DNA of 64,000 bases from Providencia stuartii (GTDB taxonomy: Bacteria > Pseudomonadota > Gammaproteobacteria > Enterobacterales > Enterobacteriaceae). Under the pieces are notes generated by a model, which was given only the letters and a program-made list of their open reading frames with translations, was not told the DNA's origin and made no database searches. This document shows, in pieces, positions 38,717-47,227 of this stretch. Within the stretch, counting starts at the first letter, position 1. The number at the start of each line of letters is the position of its first letter. The position numbers and the translations under genes were made by a program. Location: positions 3,906,001 through 3,970,000 of the forward strand of contig NZ_CP119546.1 of assembly GCF_029277985.1 (NCBI RefSeq), read 5' to 3'.

Positions 38717-39821
38717 ACCCCTAAGACCACTCGGCTACCAGCATCGTCAAGACCAAGCATTCCGCCAAGCACTCATGCAGGCCGCTAATCGATATCTACA
38801 GCAGCATAATGACCATCGCTTTGCCGATTGGCGGTTTTATCTAAAAAGCCTAGTATTAGTGGGTTGCTGCCTAGGTAGCTATCTCACTGCCCTGTGGAGT
38901 GATGCGGCATGGCTCTTTTTTATTTTTTATCCCCTATTTATCTGCTTTGCGCTGCTCTTAGCGATCAATTTAGTCCATGATGCCTCGCACAATGCAATCT
39001 TCAAGCAAGCGAAAGCCAACCGTTGGCTAAATTTTTGGATCACGATACCTTTAGGCTTGGATCCCGAATGTTGGCGAGTACGCCATATTATTTTTCATCA
39101 TGCGCATACCAACATTCGTCATTATGATTTAGATATCGAAGAAAATTTTGTATTGCGACAAACCCCCTATCAACGCTGGTATCCTTTTATGAAGGCGCAG
39201 CACCTCTATTGGCCATTGGTTGCGGCGCTCACCTTTCCAGCATTAATTTGGGTATTTGATTGGTTAGATCGCTTCCACTTCACGCGTGTTGCTCCACATA
39301 TGCGCCATCAAGGGCAAAGCGGCATTGTGACATTTCTATGCGCCAAAATACTGCATATCTCTCTCGTGATTATCATTCCTTTTTATCTCCTGACAGATAA
39401 ACAGATTGGATTAGGCTTACTACTATTCACTTATTTCTTGAGCCAAATGTTAGCATCGCTGATTTTCGTGGTATTAATTTTAGGTACTCACTGGGCCAAA
39501 GCGACTTTCTATACCCCACCAGAACAAGGAAATATGCCGCATGGATTTTACACCCATACTTTTTCAACGACCTATGACTGGCATACTACCCCTCGTTGGT
39601 TAACTTACTGGCTCGGTGGGCTTAATTTACATTTAACCCATCACTTGTTTCCTAATTGGAATCACCGCCACTATCCTGCTTTAGCGGATATTATTCAGTG
39701 TACCGCTGAACAGTTCTCTATCAATTATCACTGTATTTCAGCTAAAGAGCTGTTTATTTATCAGCAGCGCTTTTTAAAAGAAATGGGGCGAGGAAAGCGG
39801 GCGGATGACCCACACTCTTAA
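38706..39821 (+). CDS. Membrane fatty acid desaturase
   Basis: A 371-residue acyl desaturase with three histidine boxes: HDASHN (91-96), HIIFHHAHTN (127-136, with His127, 131, 132 and 134) and HLTHH (309-313). It has four or more membrane segments. Such enzymes insert double bonds in acyl chains using O2 and an electron donor; no ferredoxin is encoded nearby. I chose the ATG at 38706 (AGGTC site), which overlaps the upstream gene by 11 bases; a TTG at 38679 is unlikely. Last gene of the overlapping cluster. Confidence 0.86.
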   Translation: MHPEPLRPLGYQHRQDQAFRQALMQAANRYLQQHNDHRFADWRFYLKSLVLVGCCLGSYLTALWSDAAWLFFIFYPLFICFALLLAINLVHDASHNAIFKQAKANRWLNFWITIPLGLDPECWRVRHIIFHHAHTNIRHYDLDIEENFVLRQTPYQRWYPFMKAQHLYWPLVAALTFPALIWVFDWLDRFHFTRVAPHMRHQGQSGIVTFLCAKILHISLVIIIPFYLLTDKQIGLGLLLFTYFLSQMLASLIFVVLILGTHWAKATFYTPPEQGNMPHGFYTHTFSTTYDWHTTPRWLTYWLGGLNLHLTHHLFPNWNHRHYPALADIIQCTAEQFSINYHCISAKELFIYQQRFLKEMGRGKRADDPHS

Positions 39822-39836
39822 CCGACTATTGCGATA

Positions 39837-39877
39837 TAAAAAGATAAACAATGGAAATATGCTTCCCATTGTTTATC
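39837..39877. terminator. Terminator between lipid-type cluster and polysaccharide deacetylase
   Basis: Perfect 12-base arms GATAAACAATGG (39843-39854) and CCATTGTTTATC (39866-39877) with an 11-base loop. On the minus strand it is followed by TTTTTATAT, a good U tract for the deacetylase gene; for the plus-strand cluster it is a stem without U tract. Confidence 0.75.
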
Positions 39878-39932
39878 AATAATAAAACGATGACATGAAG
39901 GCCGATAAGATATTCTTGCTTAAATAACGATT

Positions 39933-41252
39933 CTACCTATCAACAACAATATTTTCGTTAACCACCGACTCTCCACTATTCCCCACCATACGTGCAAATT
40001 TTTCGATTGGGTCTGTTTTCAGTGCATATAACCTTTTAAGGGCAAATGGATTATCGCCAAGGCGCACCTTACCTTGAATCGTGGTTAAGGCAAGATGTAT
40101 GCCCGATAACTTAGCGGCATCCATCGCGATTGGGTTAAATCCACCGAAGGGGTATGCTAAATAGCGTTGTTCAGGCTCAAATTGCTGTAAAATTCGCATA
40201 GAGCGCTGAAAGTCTAAGAAAATAGTGTGCTCTTGACGACTAAAAATAATGGGACTTTTGTGCTTATCGAGCTTATGTAAAAAATGAGTATGCGACTGAA
40301 TATTAAACACATCTTGGCAATTTTTTATTTCTTGCTTACTCATAAATTGCAGCCCGTCCGCAGACCATTTTTGAGGGGTCATTTTAATACGCGAAGAGAT
40401 CACAAATAAGGTCGCTTGCTGCTGATTGTGTTTTAAAATGGGATAAGCATAGCGATATACCGATTTCAAACCGTCATCGAAGGTTAAAACCACTGATTTA
40501 GCGGGTAAATTCACTGATTTATCTAAATATCCTTCAAGATCGGCTAAAGAAAGCGTTTGATAACCCGCTTGCTGCAAATAATTCATTTGTTCTTGAAATG
40601 CTTCAACCGAAGTCGTCGTTGAAGTCTGTTGGAATTTTTTGTTTTCACTTTCTTTCAGTAAATGATGATAGGTCAAGATAGGAATACCTTTATCTATCTC
40701 CACATCATCTAACTTGATATACCCCAAGCGATCACCTAAACGAATCGTTAACCATGCCACTTTTTCCCCTTGCTTATCTGTTTTAATCATACGAACTAAT
40801 ACTGGATAGCGGAGATTGCTAAATAGCGTTGCGATTGGCTGGCTATGTGGTTTTGCCGAACGGTATACGGGCGTATTTTTTGTGGTAATTAAATAATCAT
40901 AAATCGGGTTACTTAACTCATTTAGCCTATCATCTTCAGGGGTTAAGCGAGGTTTTAATGGGGATACCGCCTCAGTATTAACATAGGCATAATCATTCCC
41001 AAATTGTATAGGTTGGTAATCCCCCATTGCTTTATACAGATAAAAACCATGCTCAGGATAAAGTTCAGCAACGGCTTTCATGTTGCCTGCAATTGGGGCG
41101 AAAATCGTCTCACTTTGTTTAAGTTGCATCAGTGCTGGCGGCGTATCCACCAGTTGCCAATTCTCTGTACTTTGTGTTGGTACTTGTGCAAACGACTTTG
41201 TGACCGATAAAAAAAGAAAAATAAAAAAAAGCATTAATGACTGATTACGCAT
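39933..41252 (-). CDS. Exported polysaccharide deacetylase with SH3-like N-terminal region
   Basis: A roughly 439-residue exported protein (signal ends KSFA). Residues about 125-190 form a beta-rich SH3-like block; the NodB deacetylase domain begins with GIPILTYHHL (about 190) and holds the metal and catalytic residues VVLTFDDG (Asp-Asp about 259-260) and QSHTH (about 320-323). Such enzymes remove acetyl groups from beta-linked N-acetylglucosamine polymers or peptidoglycan in the periplasm. Its substrate is unknown; no pga genes lie nearby. An ATG at 41252 or a TTG two codons earlier is the start. Confidence 0.85.
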   Translation of the reverse strand: MRNQSLMLFFIFLFLSVTKSFAQVPTQSTENWQLVDTPPALMQLKQSETIFAPIAGNMKAVAELYPEHGFYLYKAMGDYQPIQFGNDYAYVNTEAVSPLKPRLTPEDDRLNELSNPIYDYLITTKNTPVYRSAKPHSQPIATLFSNLRYPVLVRMIKTDKQGEKVAWLTIRLGDRLGYIKLDDVEIDKGIPILTYHHLLKESENKKFQQTSTTTSVEAFQEQMNYLQQAGYQTLSLADLEGYLDKSVNLPAKSVVLTFDDGLKSVYRYAYPILKHNQQQATLFVISSRIKMTPQKWSADGLQFMSKQEIKNCQDVFNIQSHTHFLHKLDKHKSPIIFSRQEHTIFLDFQRSMRILQQFEPEQRYLAYPFGGFNPIAMDAAKLSGIHLALTTIQGKVRLGDNPFALKRLYALKTDPIEKFARMVGNSGESVVNENIVVDR

Positions 41253-41487
41253 ACTCAACCCATCATAACGACCAGAGAAAAAACGACTTATTTTAAACCG
41301 ACTTAATCGCTATCCCTATACTCTAGAAAAAATAATTTATCTAAATAGGATAACTCGCAAGCAATAGAAAATAAGTGTATTCCCCTATACCTCTCAATGG
41401 ATACAACAGACTATGGCCTTTTACCTGAAAGACATGATGGGGATGCGATTGGGAGAGAACACAAAATACAAGTGGTTGTTTTATATT

Positions 41488-41517
41488 TATATAGCCCTTT
41501 CAGTTAAGGGCTATACG
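41488..41517. terminator. Hairpin downstream of dmsD
   Basis: Arms TATAGCCCTT (41490-41499) and AAGGGCTATA (41506-41515) with a six-base loop, just past the stop of the dmsD-like gene. It is not followed by a T run on the minus strand, so it is a modest terminator. Confidence 0.5.
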
Positions 41518-41535
41518 TGTTATGCCATTTTAATA

Positions 41536-42150
41536 TTAGCGATAAAAAATCATTTTCTTCTCTACGTCAACATGAAGCGATTGCTGCCAACTCGCTAATG
41601 TTAAATGCGCTAATTCAGCAAGGCCTGTATAGAAAGGAAAGTTAGCCTCTTGCTCCATTTTATTAAGATAATGGAATCCCCAAGGTAATATATGCTGAGC
41701 CAATAACTCGTTTAATTGAGATGGATTGTTTTCAGCGACCCATGCCACCATCATAAGCAATAAGCCAAAATGATCTTCAGGTTCATTCTGTGATAAATGA
41801 ATATCGATACTATGGGCATGCATCCACTCACGCAATTGTAAAGTCGAGTCCCCAAAAATCACATTTTCCCTATCGAGCCATACCGATCCCCAAGGCGGTG
41901 CAGGCAGCGCATAAGGCCCAATAAATAACCGCTGATAGGCCTCATCCAAGGATTCATTATCCGTCGCGATTATGGCCAATTTATCGGCAATAGCCTGTTT
42001 TTGCTCATGAGAACCGTACGGCCACTCCTCTGTCCATTGAAGCGTTGACAGCAATGAAATGATTTCCTGTATATCACCTGGCGCATAATAGAAAGCAGCA
42101 CCAAGCACTCGTGCCGTCAAAGAAATATGATTTAAAGATTGTTCACTCAT
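41536..42150 (-). CDS. dmsD: TorD/DmsD-family molybdoenzyme chaperone
   Basis: A 204-residue cytoplasmic protein, the size of E. coli DmsD. The ALPAPPWGSVWLDRENVIFG segment (about residues 73-92) and the EPEDHFGLLLMMVAWV helix are characteristic of TorD/DmsD chaperones, which bind the twin-arginine signal of DmsA and keep it from export until the cofactor is inserted. It follows dmsC on the same strand but a terminator-like hairpin lies between them, so it may be expressed partly on its own. Confidence 0.9.
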   Translation of the reverse strand: MSEQSLNHISLTARVLGAAFYYAPGDIQEIISLLSTLQWTEEWPYGSHEQKQAIADKLAIIATDNESLDEAYQRLFIGPYALPAPPWGSVWLDRENVIFGDSTLQLREWMHAHSIDIHLSQNEPEDHFGLLLMMVAWVAENNPSQLNELLAQHILPWGFHYLNKMEQEANFPFYTGLAELAHLTLASWQQSLHVDVEKKMIFYR

Positions 42151-42219
42151 GGTGTGTTTTATTCACTTATCGTTAGATATTTAATAATTTGTCTATCTTG
42201 ATTTAACCATAAATCGCAT

Positions 42220-42251
42220 TAAAAGGCTTAGCAGTAAATTACTAAGCCTCT
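42220..42251 (-). terminator. Terminator between dmsC and dmsD
   Basis: Arms AGGCTTAG (42224-42231) and CTAAGCCT (42242-42249) with a ten-base loop. On the minus strand the stem is followed by TTTTAATG, so it should cut most transcripts after dmsC. Confidence 0.65.
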
Positions 42252-42261
42252 TTTTCATTAA

Positions 42262-43119
42262 CTAGTTAACTGCCATACCCACTGTCATATGTAAGCCGTA
42301 GAAAACGCCGCGTCCGACAATTTCACCGGCCATCACGAATAAAAATCCTATCAACATATTCAGCACAGAAGGGTTACGTTTCGCGATTAATGGCATGATC
42401 CAGCAGCCTAATCCCATCGCAATAGCCACCACTTTTATATCCATCAATATTCCATAATCAGGTACTAAGTCGGTGGCTTTTTGCACAGATGTTTCAATAC
42501 TCGCTAAATCAAAACCTTGAGAAATAGCGATGCATATACTCACCAATAATGCCAACACACTTAGCGCAGGAATACGACGAATACATTGCAAATCAAAGCC
42601 TGCAATACGCAACAATAATGCGGCAAGTATAGGTCCTCCAAGGAATGCGGTGAGGATAAAATTCATTGTCGTATAGATAGTATTCCATGTTGGCACGGTA
42701 TCAATCAGATACACACGAGAGGTCGCAACAACAAAGACAACCGCCATCACCATCACGATGAACAACCATACTTTACCAAGCGCAGCAGGCATCTTATTGA
42801 AGACCGCTAGCAACCAATAAAAACCGCCTAACGCAAAGAAAATGGCGCCGCTGGCAACTTCATTACTGAGGGAAGATGCTCCCAAGCGATTAAATGAGTT
42901 AAAAGCACGTAATGGTGTTCCCATATGCATTGTTGATAATAAAAAACCTATTCCCATCAACAGCCACAAGCCAAACATGCTGTAATGAACCTTGCGATCC
43001 AACTCAGTTGAAAGTTTACCGCTCAGTAATACCGCAGCCATCATCATAAAAGCACCCGCGACACTTTGACCAATCACCGTAAAAAACATCAATGGCCATT
43101 CATGAATTCCCGATCCCAT
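42262..43119 (-). CDS. dmsC: Dimethyl sulfoxide reductase membrane anchor subunit
   Basis: A 285-residue integral membrane protein with about eight helices. It opens MGSGIHEWPLMFF, like E. coli DmsC, with the conserved GTPLRAFNSFNRLGAS and GRGVFYGLHMTVGMA at the C-terminus. It anchors DmsAB to the inner membrane and oxidises menaquinol. I chose the ATG at 43119 (strong GGAGGAGG site); the frame running back to 43182 overlaps dmsB and lacks family sequence. Confidence 0.93.
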   Translation of the reverse strand: MGSGIHEWPLMFFTVIGQSVAGAFMMMAAVLLSGKLSTELDRKVHYSMFGLWLLMGIGFLLSTMHMGTPLRAFNSFNRLGASSLSNEVASGAIFFALGGFYWLLAVFNKMPAALGKVWLFIVMVMAVVFVVATSRVYLIDTVPTWNTIYTTMNFILTAFLGGPILAALLLRIAGFDLQCIRRIPALSVLALLVSICIAISQGFDLASIETSVQKATDLVPDYGILMDIKVVAIAMGLGCWIMPLIAKRNPSVLNMLIGFLFVMAGEIVGRGVFYGLHMTVGMAVN

Positions 43120-43120
43120 A

Positions 43121-43738
43121 TTATACCTCCTCCGGGTTAGCCAGATGCCCTGAAGTGTCACCAACTGGACGGCTATTGGCATTCAGTTTTAACACAATAT
43201 TTGGATGTGTATATTTTGCAGCTGGTAATGGCGCGATTTCCGCTAAGGTGCCATATTTTTGACGTAACTCGTCGATAGGTGCCATATCCAATGCACGTAA
43301 CGGGCAAGACTCAACACAGATCGGCTTTTTACCTTCGGCAACTCGCTCATAACAACCATCGCATTTGGTCATATGTCCTTTGACCTCATCAAATTGCGGA
43401 GCGCCGTAAGGACAAGCCATACTACAGTAACGACAGCCTATGCAAACCTCTTCATCAACAACGACAAAACCGTCTTCCCGCTTATGCATTGCCCCACTTG
43501 GACATACTTTTGTACATGCAGGATCATCACAATGGTTACAGGAAATTGACAGGTAATAAGCAAAAACGTTTTGCCCAAATACACCATCTTGCTCAGTCCA
43601 ATCGCCACCAGCATATTCATAGATACGACGAAAATTGACGTCTGGAGATAAATTTTTAAAGTCTTTACACGCTAGCTCACAGGTTTTGCAGCCAGTGCAA
43701 CGACTTGAATCGATATAAAAACCATATTGCGTTGACAT
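43121..43738 (-). CDS. dmsB: Dimethyl sulfoxide reductase iron-sulfur subunit
   Basis: A 205-residue ferredoxin-like electron-transfer subunit, exactly the length of E. coli DmsB. Four cysteine groups are seen: CTGCKTCELAC, CNHCDDPACTKVC, CIGCRYCSMAC and CDGCYERVAEGKKPICVESC, the ligands for four [4Fe-4S] clusters. It passes electrons from DmsC to DmsA. The ATG at 43738 was preferred over a GTG three codons upstream. It sits directly after dmsA (11 bases). Confidence 0.94.
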   Translation of the reverse strand: MSTQYGFYIDSSRCTGCKTCELACKDFKNLSPDVNFRRIYEYAGGDWTEQDGVFGQNVFAYYLSISCNHCDDPACTKVCPSGAMHKREDGFVVVDEEVCIGCRYCSMACPYGAPQFDEVKGHMTKCDGCYERVAEGKKPICVESCPLRALDMAPIDELRQKYGTLAEIAPLPAAKYTHPNIVLKLNANSRPVGDTSGHLANPEEV

Positions 43739-43749
43739 AACTCGCACCC

Positions 43750-46194
43750 CTAAGCTTTCACAACTTCAACAAGATTAGAATGTGATGGATTACCTTTGGC
43801 TAATGGCGACGGCCGTTGGGTAGTTAGCACATTAATACTTCCGGCATGATCCACTCGGTTACCATCTGGGTCATACCAAGCGCCTTCACCGAGACCCACA
43901 ACGCCCGGCACGATACGAGGTGTCACTTTCACCTTCACGCGCACTTCGCCGCGATCATTAAATACTCTCACTAAATCGCCATGTTTTAGGTTTCGTTTCA
44001 CTGCATCTTGTGGATTAATCCATAGCTCTTGTGGGCATGCGGCTTTCAGTACATCAACGTTGCCATATGTCGAGTGAGTACGTGATTTATAATGGAAGCC
44101 AGTCAACTGTAGTGGGTATTTTTCCATTAATGGATCCCCATACTGTTCAAAACCCGCGGAATAGATTGGCAATGGATGAATCACATCCCCCTCCTCGAGC
44201 TCCCAAAGATTTTGCAGCTCAGCTAATTGAGAAGAATAAATCTCAATTTTTCCCGATGGTGTCGTGAGTGGATTAGCGATCGGATCTTCGCGGAAATGAC
44301 GATAAGCAACATGATGGCCCTTAGGATCGCGTTTTTTGAAAATGCCTTGTGCACGGAACGCTTCAAAAGTTGGTAATTCAGGTAATGCCTCGCGAGATTG
44401 CTCATAGAGATGACGTAGCCACTCTTCTTGAGTCCGGTTTTCAGTAAATTGCGCTTCAACGCCCATACGCTTAGCAATTTCACTCGTCATCTCATAAATA
44501 TTGCGGCTTTCAAAACGCGGTTTAATTGCCTGATCGGCAAAAATGACATATGACATATTGCCCGCTGAAGCATCCATACAAAAATCCATCTGTTCAGAAG
44601 CGGTGCAATCCGGTAACAAAATATCGGCATATTTCGCTGATGCTGTCATGTGGTTATCAATCACCACGATCATTTCACATTTCGAATCATCTTGCAGAAT
44701 GTCATGGGTACGGTTAATTTCTGAATGCTGATTCACTAAACAGTTTCCTGCATAGCTCCAAACCATTTTAATCGGCACATCAAGTTTATCTTTACCGCGA
44801 ACACCATCACGTGTTGCCGTCATTTCAGGCCCACGTAAAATGGCATCTGTCCACATAAACATCGAAATACTGGTTTTTACTGGGTTGGTTAAAGTTGGCA
44901 TCCGCACGAATGGAATACTGTACGATCCTTCTCGCGCTCCAGTATTGCCACCATGAATACCGATATTCCCTGTAAGAATCGCTAACATTGCGATAGCACG
45001 GGAGGCAAGCTCACCATTAGAGCGTCGTTGTGGTCCCCACCCCTGAACAATATAAGCAGGTTTCGCCATACCAATTTCACGTGCAAGTTTTACGATTCGT
45101 GCAGCAGGAATACCTGTAATAGGTGCGGCCCATTCAGGTGTTTTCGCTTGGCCATCTGGTCCTTCCCCTAAAATATAGGCTTTGTAGTGCGCATTTTTGG
45201 GGGCTCCCGCTGGTAAAGTCGACTCATCATAACCAACACAATATTTATCAAGAAATGGCTGATCGACTAAATCTTCTTTGATCATCACATAAGCGATCGC
45301 ACTGACTAACGCAGCATCGGTTCCTGGGCGAATAGGGATCCATTCATCTTCACGTCCTGCACCTGTATCGGTATAACGAGGATCAATGATAATCATTTTG
45401 GCGTTCGATTTTTCACGAGCCTGTTCAACATAGTACGTGACCCCGCCGCCACTCATACGTGTTTCACCTGGGTTATTACCGAACATGACGACAAGTTTTG
45501 AATTTTCGATATCAGAAGGGCTATTACCGTCAGCCCAACCGCCGTAAGTGTAATTTAAACCGGCAGCAATTTGTGCGGTACTATAGTCGCCATAATGATT
45601 TAGATATCCCCCGCAGCAATTCATCAAACGTGCAATCAATGTAGCCCCTGGTGGCCATGATTTTGTCATGGTACCGCCTAAAGTCCCAGTGCCATAATTG
45701 AGGTAGATAGACTCATTACCATAGTCTTTAATTAAGCGCTTCATATTGTCAGCAATGACATCAAAAGCTTCATCCCAACTAATGCGTTTGAATTTGCCTT
45801 CACCACGTTTACCGACCCGCATCATTGGGTAACGTAAACGGTCTGGGTTATAGACTCGACGGCGCATAGAACGGCCACGTAAACAGGCACGCACTTGATG
45901 CAATTCTTCATAGACATCATTGCCGGTATTGTCAGTCTCAACGTATTTTATTTCACCATCAACGACATGCATACGTAATGGGCAACGACTCCCACAGTTG
46001 ACTGTACATGCACTCCAAACCACTTTTTCTTCACCAGTGGGGGTAACTGTTTTTTGCTCTGCAACAGCAGCAGAACTGAAAGGAAGAGAAAATCCTCCAG
46101 CCGCTGTCGCTAACCCAGTGATTGTTCCGGCTTTAATAAATCCACGACGGGTAAGAGGAGCAAAAACAGATGCTTTCTCTTTTATATTTGCCAT
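43750..46194 (-). CDS. dmsA: Dimethyl sulfoxide reductase molybdopterin subunit
   Basis: An 814-residue molybdoenzyme, the same length as E. coli DmsA. It starts with a twin-arginine signal (TRRGFIKAG near residue 15) for folded export, then the cluster motif CTVNCGSRC, CLRG, and the molybdopterin guanine dinucleotide binding regions. It reduces dimethyl sulfoxide or other S- and N-oxides in anaerobic respiration; the exact acceptor is not proven. I chose the ATG at 46194 over a TTG at 46209. First gene of dmsABC. Confidence 0.94.
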   Translation of the reverse strand: MANIKEKASVFAPLTRRGFIKAGTITGLATAAGGFSLPFSSAAVAEQKTVTPTGEEKVVWSACTVNCGSRCPLRMHVVDGEIKYVETDNTGNDVYEELHQVRACLRGRSMRRRVYNPDRLRYPMMRVGKRGEGKFKRISWDEAFDVIADNMKRLIKDYGNESIYLNYGTGTLGGTMTKSWPPGATLIARLMNCCGGYLNHYGDYSTAQIAAGLNYTYGGWADGNSPSDIENSKLVVMFGNNPGETRMSGGGVTYYVEQAREKSNAKMIIIDPRYTDTGAGREDEWIPIRPGTDAALVSAIAYVMIKEDLVDQPFLDKYCVGYDESTLPAGAPKNAHYKAYILGEGPDGQAKTPEWAAPITGIPAARIVKLAREIGMAKPAYIVQGWGPQRRSNGELASRAIAMLAILTGNIGIHGGNTGAREGSYSIPFVRMPTLTNPVKTSISMFMWTDAILRGPEMTATRDGVRGKDKLDVPIKMVWSYAGNCLVNQHSEINRTHDILQDDSKCEMIVVIDNHMTASAKYADILLPDCTASEQMDFCMDASAGNMSYVIFADQAIKPRFESRNIYEMTSEIAKRMGVEAQFTENRTQEEWLRHLYEQSREALPELPTFEAFRAQGIFKKRDPKGHHVAYRHFREDPIANPLTTPSGKIEIYSSQLAELQNLWELEEGDVIHPLPIYSAGFEQYGDPLMEKYPLQLTGFHYKSRTHSTYGNVDVLKAACPQELWINPQDAVKRNLKHGDLVRVFNDRGEVRVKVKVTPRIVPGVVGLGEGAWYDPDGNRVDHAGSINVLTTQRPSPLAKGNPSHSNLVEVVKA

Positions 46195-46366
46195 ACATAA
46201 CTCGCTCAATTAGTTTGCTTAAAGTGTTAGAAATCAAACTTCCATCGACACTGAATAAAATTTATTTAAGATGAGTACGATTAGTCATAAATGTGACTAG
46301 TCATATAAAGTCGAAATAATAAGATTTTTAGTCGAGGTCATAATATCAACACACAAAACTAAGAGA

Positions 46367-46380
46367 TTGTTTCACATCAA
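46367..46380 (-). promoter_or_regulatory. Candidate FNR site upstream of dmsA
   Basis: TTGTTTCACATCAA matches the FNR consensus TTGAT-N4-ATCAA with one mismatch. It is 173-186 bases before the dmsA ATG, so a promoter would lie at roughly 46330. FNR control would fit an anaerobic reductase. Confidence 0.5.
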
Positions 46381-46681
46381 TAAAAGAGTAATAACCTACG
46401 TTACTAATAACACCAACCCTTTGATAAAAACTATAAATCACAGCGCTTCCGTTATATCAAAACATATATATCGACGAATTATTTTAGCCTATTTCCCTCT
46501 ATTAACGGTATTAAATGTTAGTTAATAACTTTATAAAATACATTTCCAGTCGGTTATATCTAAAATATAATGATTGCATTCAGTTAATATTTAGCTAACA
46601 AAATTATCAGAAAAATAATAAAACATTTTTATTATTCTTTATAAGAATTAATTAACATAAATTTATCAACATTAATAAATA

Positions 46682-46700
46682 TAAAATGATAATCATTTTT
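46682..46700. promoter_or_regulatory. Strong Fur-box-like palindrome
   Basis: The core ATGATAATCAT (46686-46696) matches the Fur consensus exactly and about 15 of 19 positions match overall (46682-46700). It lies some 488 bases from dmsA and 528 from the KgtP-like gene, so its target is unclear: one of the two flanking genes or an unseen short transcript. Confidence 0.6.
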
Positions 46701-47227
46701 ATTACGTTAATTTAGATAGAGGATTTTATTAACGTTCAATTTAAACTAACCGACAAACACCACTTTTTAAAAATCATTTATTTTCAAATAGTTAAGCATG
46801 AATCGCATCATATTAATCGATAGTATTCTTTACTGAATCAACCAATATTCAAAGGCATGTTCATCGTTATTTTCGTGATCACTATCAATAACCTATTATT
46901 TTTTTATTTCTCAAGCTCGCTGCATTCATGCAATGAAATGCAAAGGAAAGGTATTTTACTCACGATATTAGTCTGTCAGCGCTTTTATTTGCGAAAATTC
47001 TTAATTAACAGGAAAGTTCACCTCAATAGCTAAGTTAAACTAATTAAAAAACATCTATAAAACACTCAGTTACTTGTAAAATTTAGTCTTGTTAGTTATC
47101 TAAAAAAGAAACGAAAAACAGGATATTGATCTCAGTATTTAACTTACCATATATTCAAATATTGACTCACTAAGTAAATATCGCTATTAGTTAAAATATT
47201 GTTAACCAATGTTACGATGGTGATAAA

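Larger units (their letters stand above)
46195..47227. other. Divergent intergenic region dmsA / KgtP-like gene
   Basis: About 1 kb of AT-rich sequence with no gene. It contains a candidate FNR site (46367-46380) and a strong Fur-type palindrome (46682-46700), both listed below. Its remaining part, notably 46740-47227, shows nothing I can name. I searched for a RyhB-like small RNA after the Fur box and saw none. Confidence 0.5.

Noticed and set aside
41413..41598. Plus-strand frame across the dmsD terminator
   Set aside because: Overlaps the real dmsD end and a hairpin; no family resemblance.
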